NCBI RefSeq assembly: GCF_000333015.1
Contig: NZ_BANT01000042.1
Span: 1-48,752, forward strand
Direction: 5' to 3'
Origin: Gordonia hirsuta DSM 44140 = NBRC 16056
Lineage (GTDB): Bacteria; Actinomycetota; Actinomycetes; Mycobacteriales; Mycobacteriaceae
Length of the DNA stretch: 48,752 nt
Shown here: positions 1 through 8,248 of the stretch, piece after piece
Layout of the letters: each line of letters begins with the position of its first letter
Numbering within the stretch: the stretch's first letter is position 1
The notes under the pieces: generated by a model
What the model saw: only the letters and a program-made list of their open reading frames with translations
Databases searched by the model: none
Told to the model about the DNA's origin: nothing
Program-made: the position numbers and the translations under genes

Positions 1-1977
1 CCCGCGGCCGGCGGCGGCTTCCGCGGTCGTCCCGGTGGCGGCGGCCGTGGTCGCGGCAGTACCGCCGGTGCCTTCGGTCGCCCGGGCGGTGCACCCCGCA
101 AGGGCCGCAAGTCCAAGCGGCAGAAGCGGCAAGAGTACGACTCGATGCAGGCTCCGACCGTCGGCGGCGTCCGGCTGGTCAACGGTAACGGTGAGACCAT
201 CCGGCTCGCCCGCGGCGCCTCGCTGTCGGACTTCGCCGACAAGATCGGTGCCAACCCGGCTTCGCTGGTCCAGGCGCTGTTCAACCTCGGTGAAATGGTC
301 ACTGCGACCGAGTCGGTGAACGACGAGACCCTGGAGCTGCTGGGCTCGGAGATGAACTACGTCGTCCAGGTCGTCAGCCCCGAGGACGAGGACCGCGAGC
401 TCCTGGAGAGCTTCGACCTCACCTACGGTGAAGACGAGGGCGGCGAAGACGATCTGGCTCAGCGTCCGCCGGTGGTCACCGTGATGGGCCATGTCGACCA
501 CGGTAAGACCCGTCTGCTCGACACCATCCGTCAGGAGAACGTCGGTGCCGACGAGGCCGGCGGCATCACCCAGCACATCGGTGCCTACCAGGTGAACACC
601 TCGCTCAACGGTGAGGACCGTCTGGTCACCTTCATCGATACCCCGGGTCACGAGGCGTTCACCGCCATGCGTGCCCGCGGTGCCAAGGCCACCGATATCG
701 CGATCCTGGTGGTCGCGGCCGACGACGGCGTCATGCCGCAGACGGTGGAGGCGGTGAACCACGCGCAGGCCGCCGATGTGCCGGTCGTGGTGGCGGTCAA
801 CAAGATCGATAAGGAGACGGCCGATCCGGCCAAGATCCGCGGTCAGCTCACCGAGTACGGCCTGGTGCCCGAGGAATACGGTGGCGACACCATGTTCGTC
901 GACGTCTCGGCCAAGCAGGGTCTGAACATCGACGAGCTGCTCGAAGCGGTTCTGCTGACCGCCGATGCGTCGCTGGACCTGCGGGCGAACCCCGACATGG
1001 ATGCCCAGGGCGTGGCCATCGAGGCGCACCTGGACCGCGGTCGCGGTCCAGTGGCCACGGTGCTCATCCAGCGCGGCACCCTGCGTATCGGCGACTCCAT
1101 CGTCGCCGGTGACGCCTACGGCCGCGTCCGTCGCATGGTCGACGAGCACGGCGAGGACGTCACCGAGGCGCTGCCGTCGCGTCCGGTCCAGGTGATCGGT
1201 TTCACCTCTGTACCGGGAGCCGGCGACAACGTACTCGTGGTCGAGGAGGACCGCATCGCCCGCCAGATCGCCGATCGTCGTGCCGCCCGCCGGCGCAACG
1301 CCCTGGCGGCGCGCAGTCGCAAGCGGATCAGCCTGGAGGACCTGGACTCGGCACTCAAGGAGACGAGCCAGCTGAACCTGATCCTCAAGGGCGACAACTC
1401 CGGCACCGTGGAGGCGCTGGAGGAGGCCCTGATGGGTATCGAGATCGACGACGAGGTCTCGCTGCGGGTCATCGACCGCGGCGTCGGCGGCGTCACCGAG
1501 ACCAACGTCAACCTGGCGGCGGCCTCGGATGCGATCATCATCGGCTTCAACGTGCGCGCCGAGGGCAAGGCCACCGAACTGGCCAACCGCGAGGGCGTCG
1601 AGATCCGCTACTACTCGATCATCTACAAGGCGATCGAGGAGATCGAGGCGGCGCTCAAGGGCATGCTCAAGCCGATCTACGAAGAGGTCGAGCTGGGCCG
1701 CACCGAGATCCGCGCGATCTTCAAGTCGTCCAAGGTCGGCAACATCGCCGGCTGCATGGTGCAGTCGGGTGTGGTCAGGCGCAACGCCAAGGCGCGTCTG
1801 CTGCGCGACAACACGGTGGTCGCCGACAATCTCACGGTCACCTCGCTGCGCCGGGAGAAGGACGATGTCACCGAGGTCCGCGAGGGCTTCGAGTGCGGTC
1901 TGACGCTGAGCTACTCCGATATCAAGGTCGGCGACATCATCGAGACCTTCGAGATGGTGGAGAAGGCGCGCGACTGA
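1..1977 (+). CDS. infB: Translation initiation factor IF-2, 5'-truncated by the window edge
   Basis: IF-2 is the GTPase that delivers initiator fMet-tRNA to the 30S subunit and promotes subunit joining. The frame is open from base 1, so the N-terminal part lies outside the window and about 658 residues are visible. The first ~45 residues are the end of the Gly/Arg-rich linker typical of actinobacterial IF-2. The G domain follows, with G1 GHVDHGKT at nt 487-510, then DTPGHEAF and NKID. The C-terminal domains end in a beta-barrel region with [19 protein letters not shown]. The stop is at 1975-1977 and rbfA starts 1 nt later, so the two are co-transcribed. The identification is certain; only the start is missing. 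Confidence 0.97.
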   Translation, partial: PAAGGGFRGRPGGGGRGRGSTAGAFGRPGGAPRKGRKSKRQKRQEYDSMQAPTVGGVRLVNGNGETIRLARGASLSDFADKIGANPASLVQALFNLGEMVTATESVNDETLELLGSEMNYVVQVVSPEDEDRELLESFDLTYGEDEGGEDDLAQRPPVVTVMGHVDHGKTRLLDTIRQENVGADEAGGITQHIGAYQVNTSLNGEDRLVTFIDTPGHEAFTAMRARGAKATDIAILVVAADDGVMPQTVEAVNHAQAADVPVVVAVNKIDKETADPAKIRGQLTEYGLVPEEYGGDTMFVDVSAKQGLNIDELLEAVLLTADASLDLRANPDMDAQGVAIEAHLDRGRGPVATVLIQRGTLRIGDSIVAGDAYGRVRRMVDEHGEDVTEALPSRPVQVIGFTSVPGAGDNVLVVEEDRIARQIADRRAARRRNALAARSRKRISLEDLDSALKETSQLNLILKGDNSGTVEALEEALMGIEIDDEVSLRVIDRGVGGVTETNVNLAAASDAIIIGFNVRAEGKATELANREGVEIRYYSIIYKAIEEIEAALKGMLKPIYEEVELGRTEIRAIFKSSKVGNIAGCMVQSGVVRRNAKARLLRDNTVVADNLTVTSLRREKDDVTEVREGFECGLTLSYSDIKVGDIIETFEMVEKARD

Positions 1978-1978
1978 C

Positions 1979-2431
1979 ATGGTGGATCACGCTCGAGCCG
2001 CACGGCTCGCCAAGAGGATCTCCACGATCGTCGCTTCGGCGATCGGCACCGAGATCAAGGACCCGCGGCTGGCGCAGGTGACGATCACCGATTGCCGGGT
2101 GACCGGAGACCTGCACGATGCGACGGTCTTCTACACGGTGATGGGCGAGACGGTCGACGCCGAGCCCGATGTCGCGGAGGCGGCGGCCGGACTGGCCGCC
2201 GCCACCGGGGCGCTGCGCTCGCTGGTGGGCGCGGGCACCGGTGTCCGGTTCACCCCGACACTGCGGTTCGAGTTGGACACGGTTCCGGATGCGACCCGGG
2301 CGATGGACGAGCTCCTCGCCCGGGCCCGCGCCCGGGACGAACAGGTCGCTCGGGTGGCGCGGGAAGCCGAACCCGCCGGGGACGCCGATCCGTACCGCCG
2401 TGCCGACGATGAGGACGAGGACCACGGGTGA
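1979..2431 (+). CDS. rbfA: 30S ribosome-binding factor A
   Basis: RbfA is a small KH-like protein that binds free 30S subunits and helps mature the 5' end of 16S rRNA. The 150-residue product has the family core ([12 protein letters not shown] near the N-terminus, then [20 protein letters not shown]) and an acidic tail rich in Asp and Glu, as in other actinobacterial RbfA proteins. The ATG lies 1 nt after the infB stop and the end overlaps the next gene as GTGA, so infB-rbfA-nrnA forms a tightly coupled operon. This order is conserved in Mycobacteriales. Confidence 0.95.
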   Translation: MVDHARAARLAKRISTIVASAIGTEIKDPRLAQVTITDCRVTGDLHDATVFYTVMGETVDAEPDVAEAAAGLAAATGALRSLVGAGTGVRFTPTLRFELDTVPDATRAMDELLARARARDEQVARVAREAEPAGDADPYRRADDEDEDHG

Positions 2432-3384
2432 ATCCTGCTTCGCCCGAGCAGATCGCTGCGGTGCTGCGGGACGCCCGACGGGTGACCATCATCAGCCACC
2501 TGCGGCCGGATGCCGACACCATCGGCTCGGCGCTCGCCCTGGGGCTGGCGCTGACCGGGCGCGGTGCCCGGGTGGCCGTCTCGTTCGCCGGTCCCGAAGA
2601 GTTGCCGGCCACACTGCGGCTGCTCCCGGGCTCGGACCTGATCGTCGCCGAGGAGGCGCTGGAACCGGCCCCGGTGGCGATCGCCGTCGACGCGGCCACC
2701 ACCGACCGCCTCGGCGGGCTGGCGGCGGTGTTCGGCGCCTCGGAGACCACGATCTGCATCGATCATCATGTCTCCAATGACGGCTTCGCCGATCTGGACC
2801 TGATCGATCCGGAATCGGACTGCACCGCTGTGCTGGTGTTGCAGGTGCTCGATGCTCTCGGCGCCGATCTGAACGCCGACATCGCCACCTGCCTGTTCGC
2901 CGGCCTGGTCACCGACACGGGCTCGTTCAAATGGGCCCGGCCAGCCTCCTTCCGGGTCGCCGGGCGCCTGACCGAGGCCGGTGTCGACTCGGCCCACTGG
3001 AGCCGGATCCTGCTCGACTCCCACCCGTTCGGCTGGCTCGGGATGATCTCCGGTGTGCTGGCGACCGCCGAGCTCGACCAGGATGCCGGCGGCGGCGCCG
3101 GCCTGGTGGTGGCGGTGCTCGATGCCCAGCGGATGGCCGGTATGGACTGGGAGGACGGCGAAAGCGTCGTCGACATCGTCCGCACGGCCCGCGAAGCCGA
3201 TGTGACCGCGGTCTTCAAGGAGTCGCAGCCGGGCCGCTGGAACGTCTCGCTGCGGAGCAAGTCCGTGGTGGACCTGGTTCCCATCGCCCGATCGCTGGGC
3301 GGCGGTGGCCACACCCGGGCCGCCGGCTACAGCGATTCCGGTCCGGCCGACGAGGTGGTCGCGCGGCTGCGCGCCGCACTGTGA
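2428..3384 (+). CDS. nrnA: DHH/DHHA1 phosphoesterase (nanoRNase / CnpB-type)
   Basis: This is a DHH-family phosphoesterase of 318 residues. In mycobacteria the gene after rbfA (CnpB/NrnA) degrades short oligoribonucleotides, pAp and c-di-AMP-derived pApA. The metal-binding motifs are visible: [12 protein letters not shown] near residue 27, IDHHVSND near residue 111, and the DHHA1 substrate-binding signature [12 protein letters not shown] near the C-terminus. The GTG start overlaps the rbfA stop in a GTGA quartet, which indicates translational coupling. The exact substrate cannot be told from sequence. Confidence 0.92.
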   Translation: MNPASPEQIAAVLRDARRVTIISHLRPDADTIGSALALGLALTGRGARVAVSFAGPEELPATLRLLPGSDLIVAEEALEPAPVAIAVDAATTDRLGGLAAVFGASETTICIDHHVSNDGFADLDLIDPESDCTAVLVLQVLDALGADLNADIATCLFAGLVTDTGSFKWARPASFRVAGRLTEAGVDSAHWSRILLDSHPFGWLGMISGVLATAELDQDAGGGAGLVVAVLDAQRMAGMDWEDGESVVDIVRTAREADVTAVFKESQPGRWNVSLRSKSVVDLVPIARSLGGGGHTRAAGYSDSGPADEVVARLRAAL

Positions 3385-4681
3385 CCCCCCCGCCCCCGCC
3401 GGACGCTTCCTGCATCTGGCCGGCTCGGCACTGGTGGTGCTGATCGCCCCGCCGCTCTACCTGATGCTGGATCTGGCCGTGGTCGGCCGGCTCGGCGGGC
3501 GAGAACTCGCGGCGCTGGCGGTGGCGACGCTGGTGCTGGCGATCATCAGCACCCAGTTGACCTTCTTGGCCTATGGGACCACCGCGCGCTCGGCGCGAGA
3601 ATTCGGGGCCGGGCGCCGGTCGGCGGCGGTCACCGAAGGCGTGCAGGCCAGCTGGATCGCCCTGGGCGCCGGGGCGCTGATCATCGCGGTGGTCTATCCA
3701 CTGGCACCGCTGATCATGGGCCTGTTGGTTCCGGATCGGCTGGTCGCCGACGAGGGGGCGCACTGGCTGCGTATCGCGATGTTCGGGGTGCCGCTGATCC
3801 TGCTGTCGATGGCTGGAAACGGCTGGATGCGCGGTGTGCAGGAGACGCGTCGCCCGGTGATCTACGTGACCGTCGGTCTCGGGATCGGCGCGGTGCTGTG
3901 CGTGCTGCTGGTACACGGACTGGCCGGAGCTCCGGCGCTGGGACTGAACGGCAGTGCGGTGGCGAACCTGGTGGGGCAGGGGATCACCGGGGTGTTGTTC
4001 GTGCTGCACCTGGTCCGCGAGTCCGGCGGGCGGTTGCGCCCACAGACCGCGGTGATCCGCGCCCAGCTGGTGATGGCGCGCGACCTGATCCTGCGCAGCG
4101 CGGCATTCCAGATCTGCTTCGTTTCGGCGGCGGCGGTCGCGGCCCGCTTCGGTGTCGCACAGGTGGCCGCGCACCAGCTGGTTCTGCAGCTGTGGGAGTT
4201 TCTGGCGTTGTTGCTCGATTCGCTGGCCATCGCCGCACAGCAGCTGGTCGGGGCGGCACTGGGGGCACGGGCACTGACCGCCGCGCGCGAGGATGCGCGG
4301 CGGGCGACGATCCTGTCGGTGCTGCTGTCGGGAGTGGTCGCACTGGTCTTCGCCGCCGGCTTCACGGTGATCCCCCGGATCTTCACCGACGATGCGCAGA
4401 TCCTGGCTGCCGCGCGCATCCCGTGGTGGTTCCTGGTGGCCATGCTGCCGGTCGCCGGTGTGGTCTTCGCCCTGGACGGGGTCCTGCTGGGCGCCGGGGA
4501 CGTCGCTTTTCTGCGCACCGCGACGCTGGCCGGGGCGCTCGGCGGCTTCCTGCCGCTGATCTGGCTGTCCCTGGTCTTCGGCTGGGGTCTGGCCGGTATC
4601 TGGACCGGCCTGCTGGTGTTCATGCTCGCGCGCCTGAGCGCCCTGGTGTGGCGCGTGCGATCCGGCGCGTGGCTGAAATGA
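3305..4681 (+). CDS. dinF: MATE-family (DinF-like) multidrug/cation antiporter; start uncertain
   Basis: This is a MATE efflux protein with about twelve hydrophobic segments, beginning with FLHLAGSALVVLIAPPLYLM and VVGRLGG, the usual MATE TM1. It follows infB-rbfA-nrnA, as dinF does in M. tuberculosis. The reading frame is open from GTG 3305, which would overlap nrnA by 80 nt and add about 33 poorly conserved residues. A much better-placed GTG at 3381, overlapping the nrnA stop as GTGA, is out of frame by one base; a C7 run at 3385-3391 lies directly after it. Either the long overlap is real, or the run carries an indel. The gene ends 37 bp before the convergent GNAT gene. Confidence 0.88.
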   Translation: MATPGPPATAIPVRPTRWSRGCAPHCDPPAPAGRFLHLAGSALVVLIAPPLYLMLDLAVVGRLGGRELAALAVATLVLAIISTQLTFLAYGTTARSAREFGAGRRSAAVTEGVQASWIALGAGALIIAVVYPLAPLIMGLLVPDRLVADEGAHWLRIAMFGVPLILLSMAGNGWMRGVQETRRPVIYVTVGLGIGAVLCVLLVHGLAGAPALGLNGSAVANLVGQGITGVLFVLHLVRESGGRLRPQTAVIRAQLVMARDLILRSAAFQICFVSAAAVAARFGVAQVAAHQLVLQLWEFLALLLDSLAIAAQQLVGAALGARALTAAREDARRATILSVLLSGVVALVFAAGFTVIPRIFTDDAQILAAARIPWWFLVAMLPVAGVVFALDGVLLGAGDVAFLRTATLAGALGGFLPLIWLSLVFGWGLAGIWTGLLVFMLARLSALVWRVRSGAWLK

Positions 4682-4717
4682 TGCCGCCGCCCAGGCCCGG
4701 TGCAGGGTCCGCGGTCC

Positions 4718-5047
4718 TCAGTCGGCGACGACGGAGCGGTATTGCGGGAAACGCTCGAGGAACTGCTGGACGTAGGTGCACACCGGAGTGACCGTGAAGC
4801 CGCGGTCGGCGGCATCCTCGAGCACCTGGGAGACCAGGAGGCGGGCGAAGCCGGCCCGGCCGAACTTCTCGGTGACGACGGTGTGTAGCAGGATCAGGTC
4901 GCCGCTGTCGGTGCGCTCGTAGCCTTCCACCCCGACCAACTCGTCGCCGGACCATAGCTCGTAGCGGTCCCGGTCGGGATTCTCACGCAGGACCGGCGCC
5001 GGGTCCAGCGTCACCGTGGGCGGCGGGACGGGATTCACCTGGGTCAT
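4718..5047 (-). CDS. Small YjdJ-type GNAT acetyltransferase-like protein
   Basis: The 109-residue product matches the small COG2388 branch of GNAT proteins. It has a beta-hairpin with YELWSGDELVGVEGYER, an acetyl-CoA-loop-like segment GRAGFARLLVSQVLEDAADR, and the typical end VCTYVQQFLERFPQY. These proteins are thought to bind acetyl-CoA; their acceptors are mostly unknown. The ATG at 5047 is preceded by TAGGGT only 6 nt upstream, which suggests a leaderless mRNA. It is convergent with the MATE gene and upstream of nothing on its strand, so it appears monocistronic. Confidence 0.85.
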   Translation of the reverse strand: MTQVNPVPPPTVTLDPAPVLRENPDRDRYELWSGDELVGVEGYERTDSGDLILLHTVVTEKFGRAGFARLLVSQVLEDAADRGFTVTPVCTYVQQFLERFPQYRSVVAD

Positions 5048-5053
5048 GGCTTC

Positions 5054-5059
5054 ACCCTA
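5054..5059 (-). promoter_or_regulatory. -10 element TAGGGT, GNAT gene, leaderless type
   Basis: The minus strand reads TAGGGT, 6 nt, then the ATG at 5047. This spacing would place the transcript start at or next to the start codon, and there is no Shine-Dalgarno sequence. Confidence 0.55.
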
Positions 5060-5084
5060 GTCCGCTGCCTCCGGTGACATGTGA

Positions 5085-6287
5085 TCAGACGGAATCCAGG
5101 GCGATCGCCCGATCACCCAGCCGCACCGGATCGACGCTGCGCTGAGAGGTGATCAGTTCGGCAATCGCATCACCGTCGTCCCACAGGTTCACGTTCATCC
5201 CCGCGCGTACCCGATTCTCCTCATCCAGCCAGAACGCGAGGAACTCGAGTGCGGACAGGTCACCGCGGATCACGACCGCATCCGAGCCCGAGGCGTGACC
5301 GCGGTACTCCATCGAGAAGGAGAACTGGTCGGTGAAGAAGTAGGGGAGCCGGTCGTAGACCTCGTCGCCGCCCAGGATGTTCGCGGCGGCCACGGCCGGC
5401 TGGTTGAGCGCATTGGCCCAGTGCTCGATGCGGATCCGGCCGAAGAGCGGGTGGTCGTGGTTGGCGATGTCGCCGACGGCGAAGATATTCGGATCCGAGG
5501 TCCGCAGGCCGGCATCGACGTCGACGCCGTTGCTCACCGACAGGCCGGCCTCCTCGGCGAGGGCGACGTTGGGCACGGCTCCGATCCCGACCAGAATGGT
5601 GTCGGCGGTGTGCGTGGACGCGTCGTCTCCGAACACGGTGCCGCCGGGAGCGTCCTGCACCCGAATGGACTCCACCCCGGTGCTCAATCGCAGGTCCACG
5701 CCGTTGCTGCGATGCAGATCGGCGATCGCCGCAGCGATCTCGGCGCCCAGGATCCGTTCCAGCGGGAGGCGTTCGGGCTCGATCACCGTGACCGAGGTGC
5801 CGGCGGCGCGCGCGGTCGCGGCGGCCTCCAGTCCGATCCAGCCGCCGCCGACGATGACCAGCGACCGGTCCTCGCCGAGCCGCTCACGCAGACGCTCGGA
5901 GTCGTCGACGGTGCGCAGGTAGGCCACCTCGGGTTCGCCGGGGAAGGGTCGCGGCCGTGAACCGGTGGCCAGCACCAGTGTGTCGTAGGCCAGGGAGCTG
6001 CCGTCGTCGAGTGTCACCATCTTGGCGTCGCTGTCGATCTGGGTTGCGCTCACCCCGGTCCGCAGATCGACGCGGTGGGTGGCGTACCACTGGGCATCGA
6101 AGGGGGCCAGCTCCGCGGACTCGGTCTTGCCGGCCAGGAACTCCTTGGACAACGGGGGCCGTTCGTAGGGGACGTGGTCCTCGCCGGCGACCACGACGAG
6201 CGCGCCGTCGTATCCGCGGGTGCGTAGTGCTTCGGCGGTCTTGGCTGCCGCAAGGCCGCCACCGATGATCACTATCGAATTGTCCAT
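5085..6287 (-). CDS. FAD-dependent NAD(P)H:ferredoxin/rubredoxin reductase-like oxidoreductase
   Basis: The 400-residue protein has two Rossmann folds. The FAD-binding GxGxxAA motif is at residues 7-12 (IIGGGLAAAKTAEAL), the NAD(P)-binding GGGWIGLEAAATAR lies near residue 147, and FAVGDIANHDHP contacts FAD near residue 270. The layout is that of ferredoxin reductases serving cytochrome P450 or ring-hydroxylating oxygenases, and of rubredoxin reductases. No CxxC redox motif is visible, so it is not a thioredoxin reductase. No ferredoxin or oxygenase gene is adjacent, so the partner is unknown. It is divergent from pptH, with 71 bp between start codons. Confidence 0.9.
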   Translation of the reverse strand: MDNSIVIIGGGLAAAKTAEALRTRGYDGALVVVAGEDHVPYERPPLSKEFLAGKTESAELAPFDAQWYATHRVDLRTGVSATQIDSDAKMVTLDDGSSLAYDTLVLATGSRPRPFPGEPEVAYLRTVDDSERLRERLGEDRSLVIVGGGWIGLEAAATARAAGTSVTVIEPERLPLERILGAEIAAAIADLHRSNGVDLRLSTGVESIRVQDAPGGTVFGDDASTHTADTILVGIGAVPNVALAEEAGLSVSNGVDVDAGLRTSDPNIFAVGDIANHDHPLFGRIRIEHWANALNQPAVAAANILGGDEVYDRLPYFFTDQFSFSMEYRGHASGSDAVVIRGDLSALEFLAFWLDEENRVRAGMNVNLWDDGDAIAELITSQRSVDPVRLGDRAIALDSV

Positions 6288-6293
6288 GACCTC

Positions 6294-6299
6294 ACGCTA
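6294..6299 (-). promoter_or_regulatory. -10 element TAGCGT, oxidoreductase gene, leaderless type
   Basis: The minus strand reads TAGCGT, then six bases (gaggtc), then the ATG at 6287. The position fits a leaderless transcript; the gaggtc spacer is too close to the ATG to act as a normal ribosome binding site. Confidence 0.55.
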
Positions 6300-6346
6300 C
6301 GCCGGTTATCGACAATGTCCAGAGCAGCGGCACCATCGATCTCTGG

Positions 6347-6352
6347 CACACT
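6347..6352 (+). promoter_or_regulatory. Candidate -10 CACACT upstream of pptH
   Basis: CACACT lies 6 nt before the pptH ATG, within the decamer TGGCACACTG. The same decamer occurs at the identical distance before truB (10411-10420). It departs from TAnnnT at the first base, so this is a weaker call than the other -10 elements. Confidence 0.35.
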
Positions 6353-6358
6353 GGCCCC

Positions 6359-7318
6359 ATGGCGAAGCTCTGGGCGATCAGCGATCTGCACGTCGCGAAT
6401 CGGGGCAATGAGCACATCGTCGATACGATCCGCCCGGAGAACCCCGGGGACTGGCTGATCGCGGCGGGCGACGTCTCCGAACGCACCGACGACATCATCG
6501 ATACCCTGCGCCGGCTCAAAGCACGCTTCGACACGGTGGTGTGGGTGCCAGGCAACCACGAGCTCTACACCACGGCCAAGGATCCGTTGCAGATCCACGG
6601 GGTCGCCCGCTACGACTATCTGGTCCAGGCCTGCCGGGACATCGGTGTGGTGACGCCCGAGGACATCTATCCGCTGTTCGATCCGGGCGACGGAAGCACT
6701 CCGGTGCGCGTGGTCCCGATGTTCCTGCTCTACGACTACACCTTCCGGCCCGAAGGCACGACGACGGCGCTGCAGGCGCTGGCGGTGGCCCGCGAACGCA
6801 ATGTGGTGGCCACCGACGAGTTCCTGCTTTCGCCTGAGCCGTACGGAACCCGCGATGCGTGGGGTCGGGCCCGGATCGAGGCCACTCGCGCGCGACTGGA
6901 GGCGATCGATCCGACCGAGCCGACGATCCTGATCAACCACTGGCCGCTGCGGCGCGAACCCTGCGATGCGCTCATGTACCCGGAGTTCGCCCTGTGGTGC
7001 GGCAGCGAGTCGACCGCCGACTGGCACATCCGGTTCAATGCGGCCGCCTGCGTGTACGGGCACCTGCACATCCCACGCACCACCTGGTACGACGGAGTGC
7101 GTTTCGAGGAGGTATCCGTCGGCTACCCACGGGAGTGGAAGCGGCGGGGCCTGCCCGAGCCGCTGCTACGTCAGATCGCGCCGGACGACGGCACCACCGC
7201 CGCCGACCTGCATGAGCTCGGGGTGCGCTTCGAGCTTCCGCCGGACTATCAGGAGCGGGCCGCCGAATTCCGTGAACGCATGGAGAAGGTCCGGGCGAGG
7301 CGACAGTCGGCGAACTGA
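6359..7318 (+). CDS. pptH: Calcineurin-like metallophosphoesterase, PptH-type
   Basis: The 319-residue protein carries the full metallophosphoesterase motif series: ISDLHVAN at residues 7-14, AAGDVSE near 37, PGNHELY near 62, NHWP near 193 and YGHLHIP near 233. All the Asp, His and Asn metal ligands are present. In M. tuberculosis the orthologue beside pptT (Rv2795c, PptH) removes 4'-phosphopantetheine from carrier proteins and so opposes PptT. The conserved neighbourhood supports the same role here. No ribosome binding site is visible, and a -10-like CACACT sits 6 nt upstream. Confidence 0.85.
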   Translation: MAKLWAISDLHVANRGNEHIVDTIRPENPGDWLIAAGDVSERTDDIIDTLRRLKARFDTVVWVPGNHELYTTAKDPLQIHGVARYDYLVQACRDIGVVTPEDIYPLFDPGDGSTPVRVVPMFLLYDYTFRPEGTTTALQALAVARERNVVATDEFLLSPEPYGTRDAWGRARIEATRARLEAIDPTEPTILINHWPLRREPCDALMYPEFALWCGSESTADWHIRFNAAACVYGHLHIPRTTWYDGVRFEEVSVGYPREWKRRGLPEPLLRQIAPDDGTTAADLHELGVRFELPPDYQERAAEFRERMEKVRARRQSAN

Positions 7319-7555
7319 ATCGGCAGACGGCCCCGGTGCGGCGCGAACGCCGTCCAGGAGGGGAGTTCGTCACATGTGCGGGTGCTGAGCACACCGGCGC
7401 CGGATGGTGAAACTGCTGTTCAATGCGTGTTTTCCGGCAGGAGGGAGACCGGGGGAGTCAGCTGCGGCGTGGACTCGATGGCGTGTGGCTGGCAGCATGG
7501 ACCAGGATTTTTGCCTGTCGAGGTCTCGCGAACCGGAAACAAGGAGGTGGCCGCG
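7319..7555 (+). other. Unassigned leader between pptH and pptT with a 4-codon mini-ORF
   Basis: This 237-bp gap holds no family-like coding sequence. Near its start is a small hairpin (7339-7352, five base pairs, CGAA loop). A strong Shine-Dalgarno-like AGGAGGGGAG follows at 7356-7365, then ATG TGC GGG TGC TGA at 7374-7388 (Met-Cys-Gly-Cys). A GTG at 7376 is in frame with pptT and would add 60 residues that look noncoding. The segment is visibly more T-rich than its neighbours. I do not recognise a riboswitch class in it. Confidence 0.4.
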
Positions 7556-8245
7556 ATGATCGAGTTTCTGTTTCCGCGCGGAGTCGCCGCCGCCGAAGCC
7601 TTCGATGACCCGATCGACGCGCGGCTGCTGCCGGCCGAGGAGTCGCTGATCTCGCAAGCGGTGGACAAGCGGCGCCGCGAGTTCACCACCGCCCGGCACT
7701 GCGGCCGCACCGCCCTGGCGCAGTTGGGTCTGGAGCCGGTGCCGATCCTGCGTGGCGAGCGGGGGATGCCGCTGTGGCCGGCCAATGTGGTCGGCAGCCT
7801 CACCCACTGCGACGGCTACCGTGCCGCCGCAGTGGCCTATTCTATGCAGATCCGTTCGCTGGGCATCGATGCCGAACCTCACGAGGCGCTGCCCGACGGT
7901 GTGCTCGGGCACACCAGCCTGCCGGCCGAACGGGAGGTGCTGGCCACCCGGGACGAAGATCTGCACTGGGACCGGTTGCTGTTCTGTGCCAAGGAGGCCA
8001 CCTACAAGGCCTGGTTCCCCCTGACCGGCCGCTGGCTCGGGTTCGAAGACGCGCACATCACCTTCACCCGCGAGCCCGGAACCCCCGGCCCTGTCGCGGG
8101 TCAGGCGCCTGTGGCCACAGGCACCTTCACCTCACAGATCCTGATCGACGGTGCGGCCACCGACGGCGGGCCGCCGTTGCTGACACTGCCGGGACGCTGG
8201 CTCATCGCCGGCGGCCTGATCATGACGGCGATCGCGCTGACCTGA
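7556..8245 (+). CDS. pptT: 4'-phosphopantetheinyl transferase, PptT type
   Basis: PptT moves 4'-phosphopantetheine from CoA to acyl and peptidyl carrier domains of lipid and siderophore synthases. The 229-residue product has the Sfp-type motifs GSLTHC (80-85), GIDAEP (103-108, with metal ligands D105 and E107) and KEATYKAW (146-153, with E147). The ATG at 7556 is chosen because a full AAGGAGG lies 8 nt upstream and the protein then begins MIEFLFP, matching family length (M. tuberculosis PptT has 227 residues). A longer form from GTG 7376 is possible but adds unconserved sequence. Its neighbour pptH encodes the opposing hydrolase. Confidence 0.93.
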   Translation: MIEFLFPRGVAAAEAFDDPIDARLLPAEESLISQAVDKRRREFTTARHCGRTALAQLGLEPVPILRGERGMPLWPANVVGSLTHCDGYRAAAVAYSMQIRSLGIDAEPHEALPDGVLGHTSLPAEREVLATRDEDLHWDRLLFCAKEATYKAWFPLTGRWLGFEDAHITFTREPGTPGPVAGQAPVATGTFTSQILIDGAATDGGPPLLTLPGRWLIAGGLIMTAIALT

Positions 8246-8248
8246 CCC

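Noticed and set aside
2131..3312. Long antisense open frame over rbfA-nrnA
   Set aside because: Composition is a mirror of the sense genes; no ribosome binding site, promoter or recognisable motif.
7319..7555. Cobalamin, SAM or c-di-AMP riboswitch upstream of pptT
   Set aside because: I looked for the conserved boxes of these classes and could not find them; the region is reported only as unassigned.
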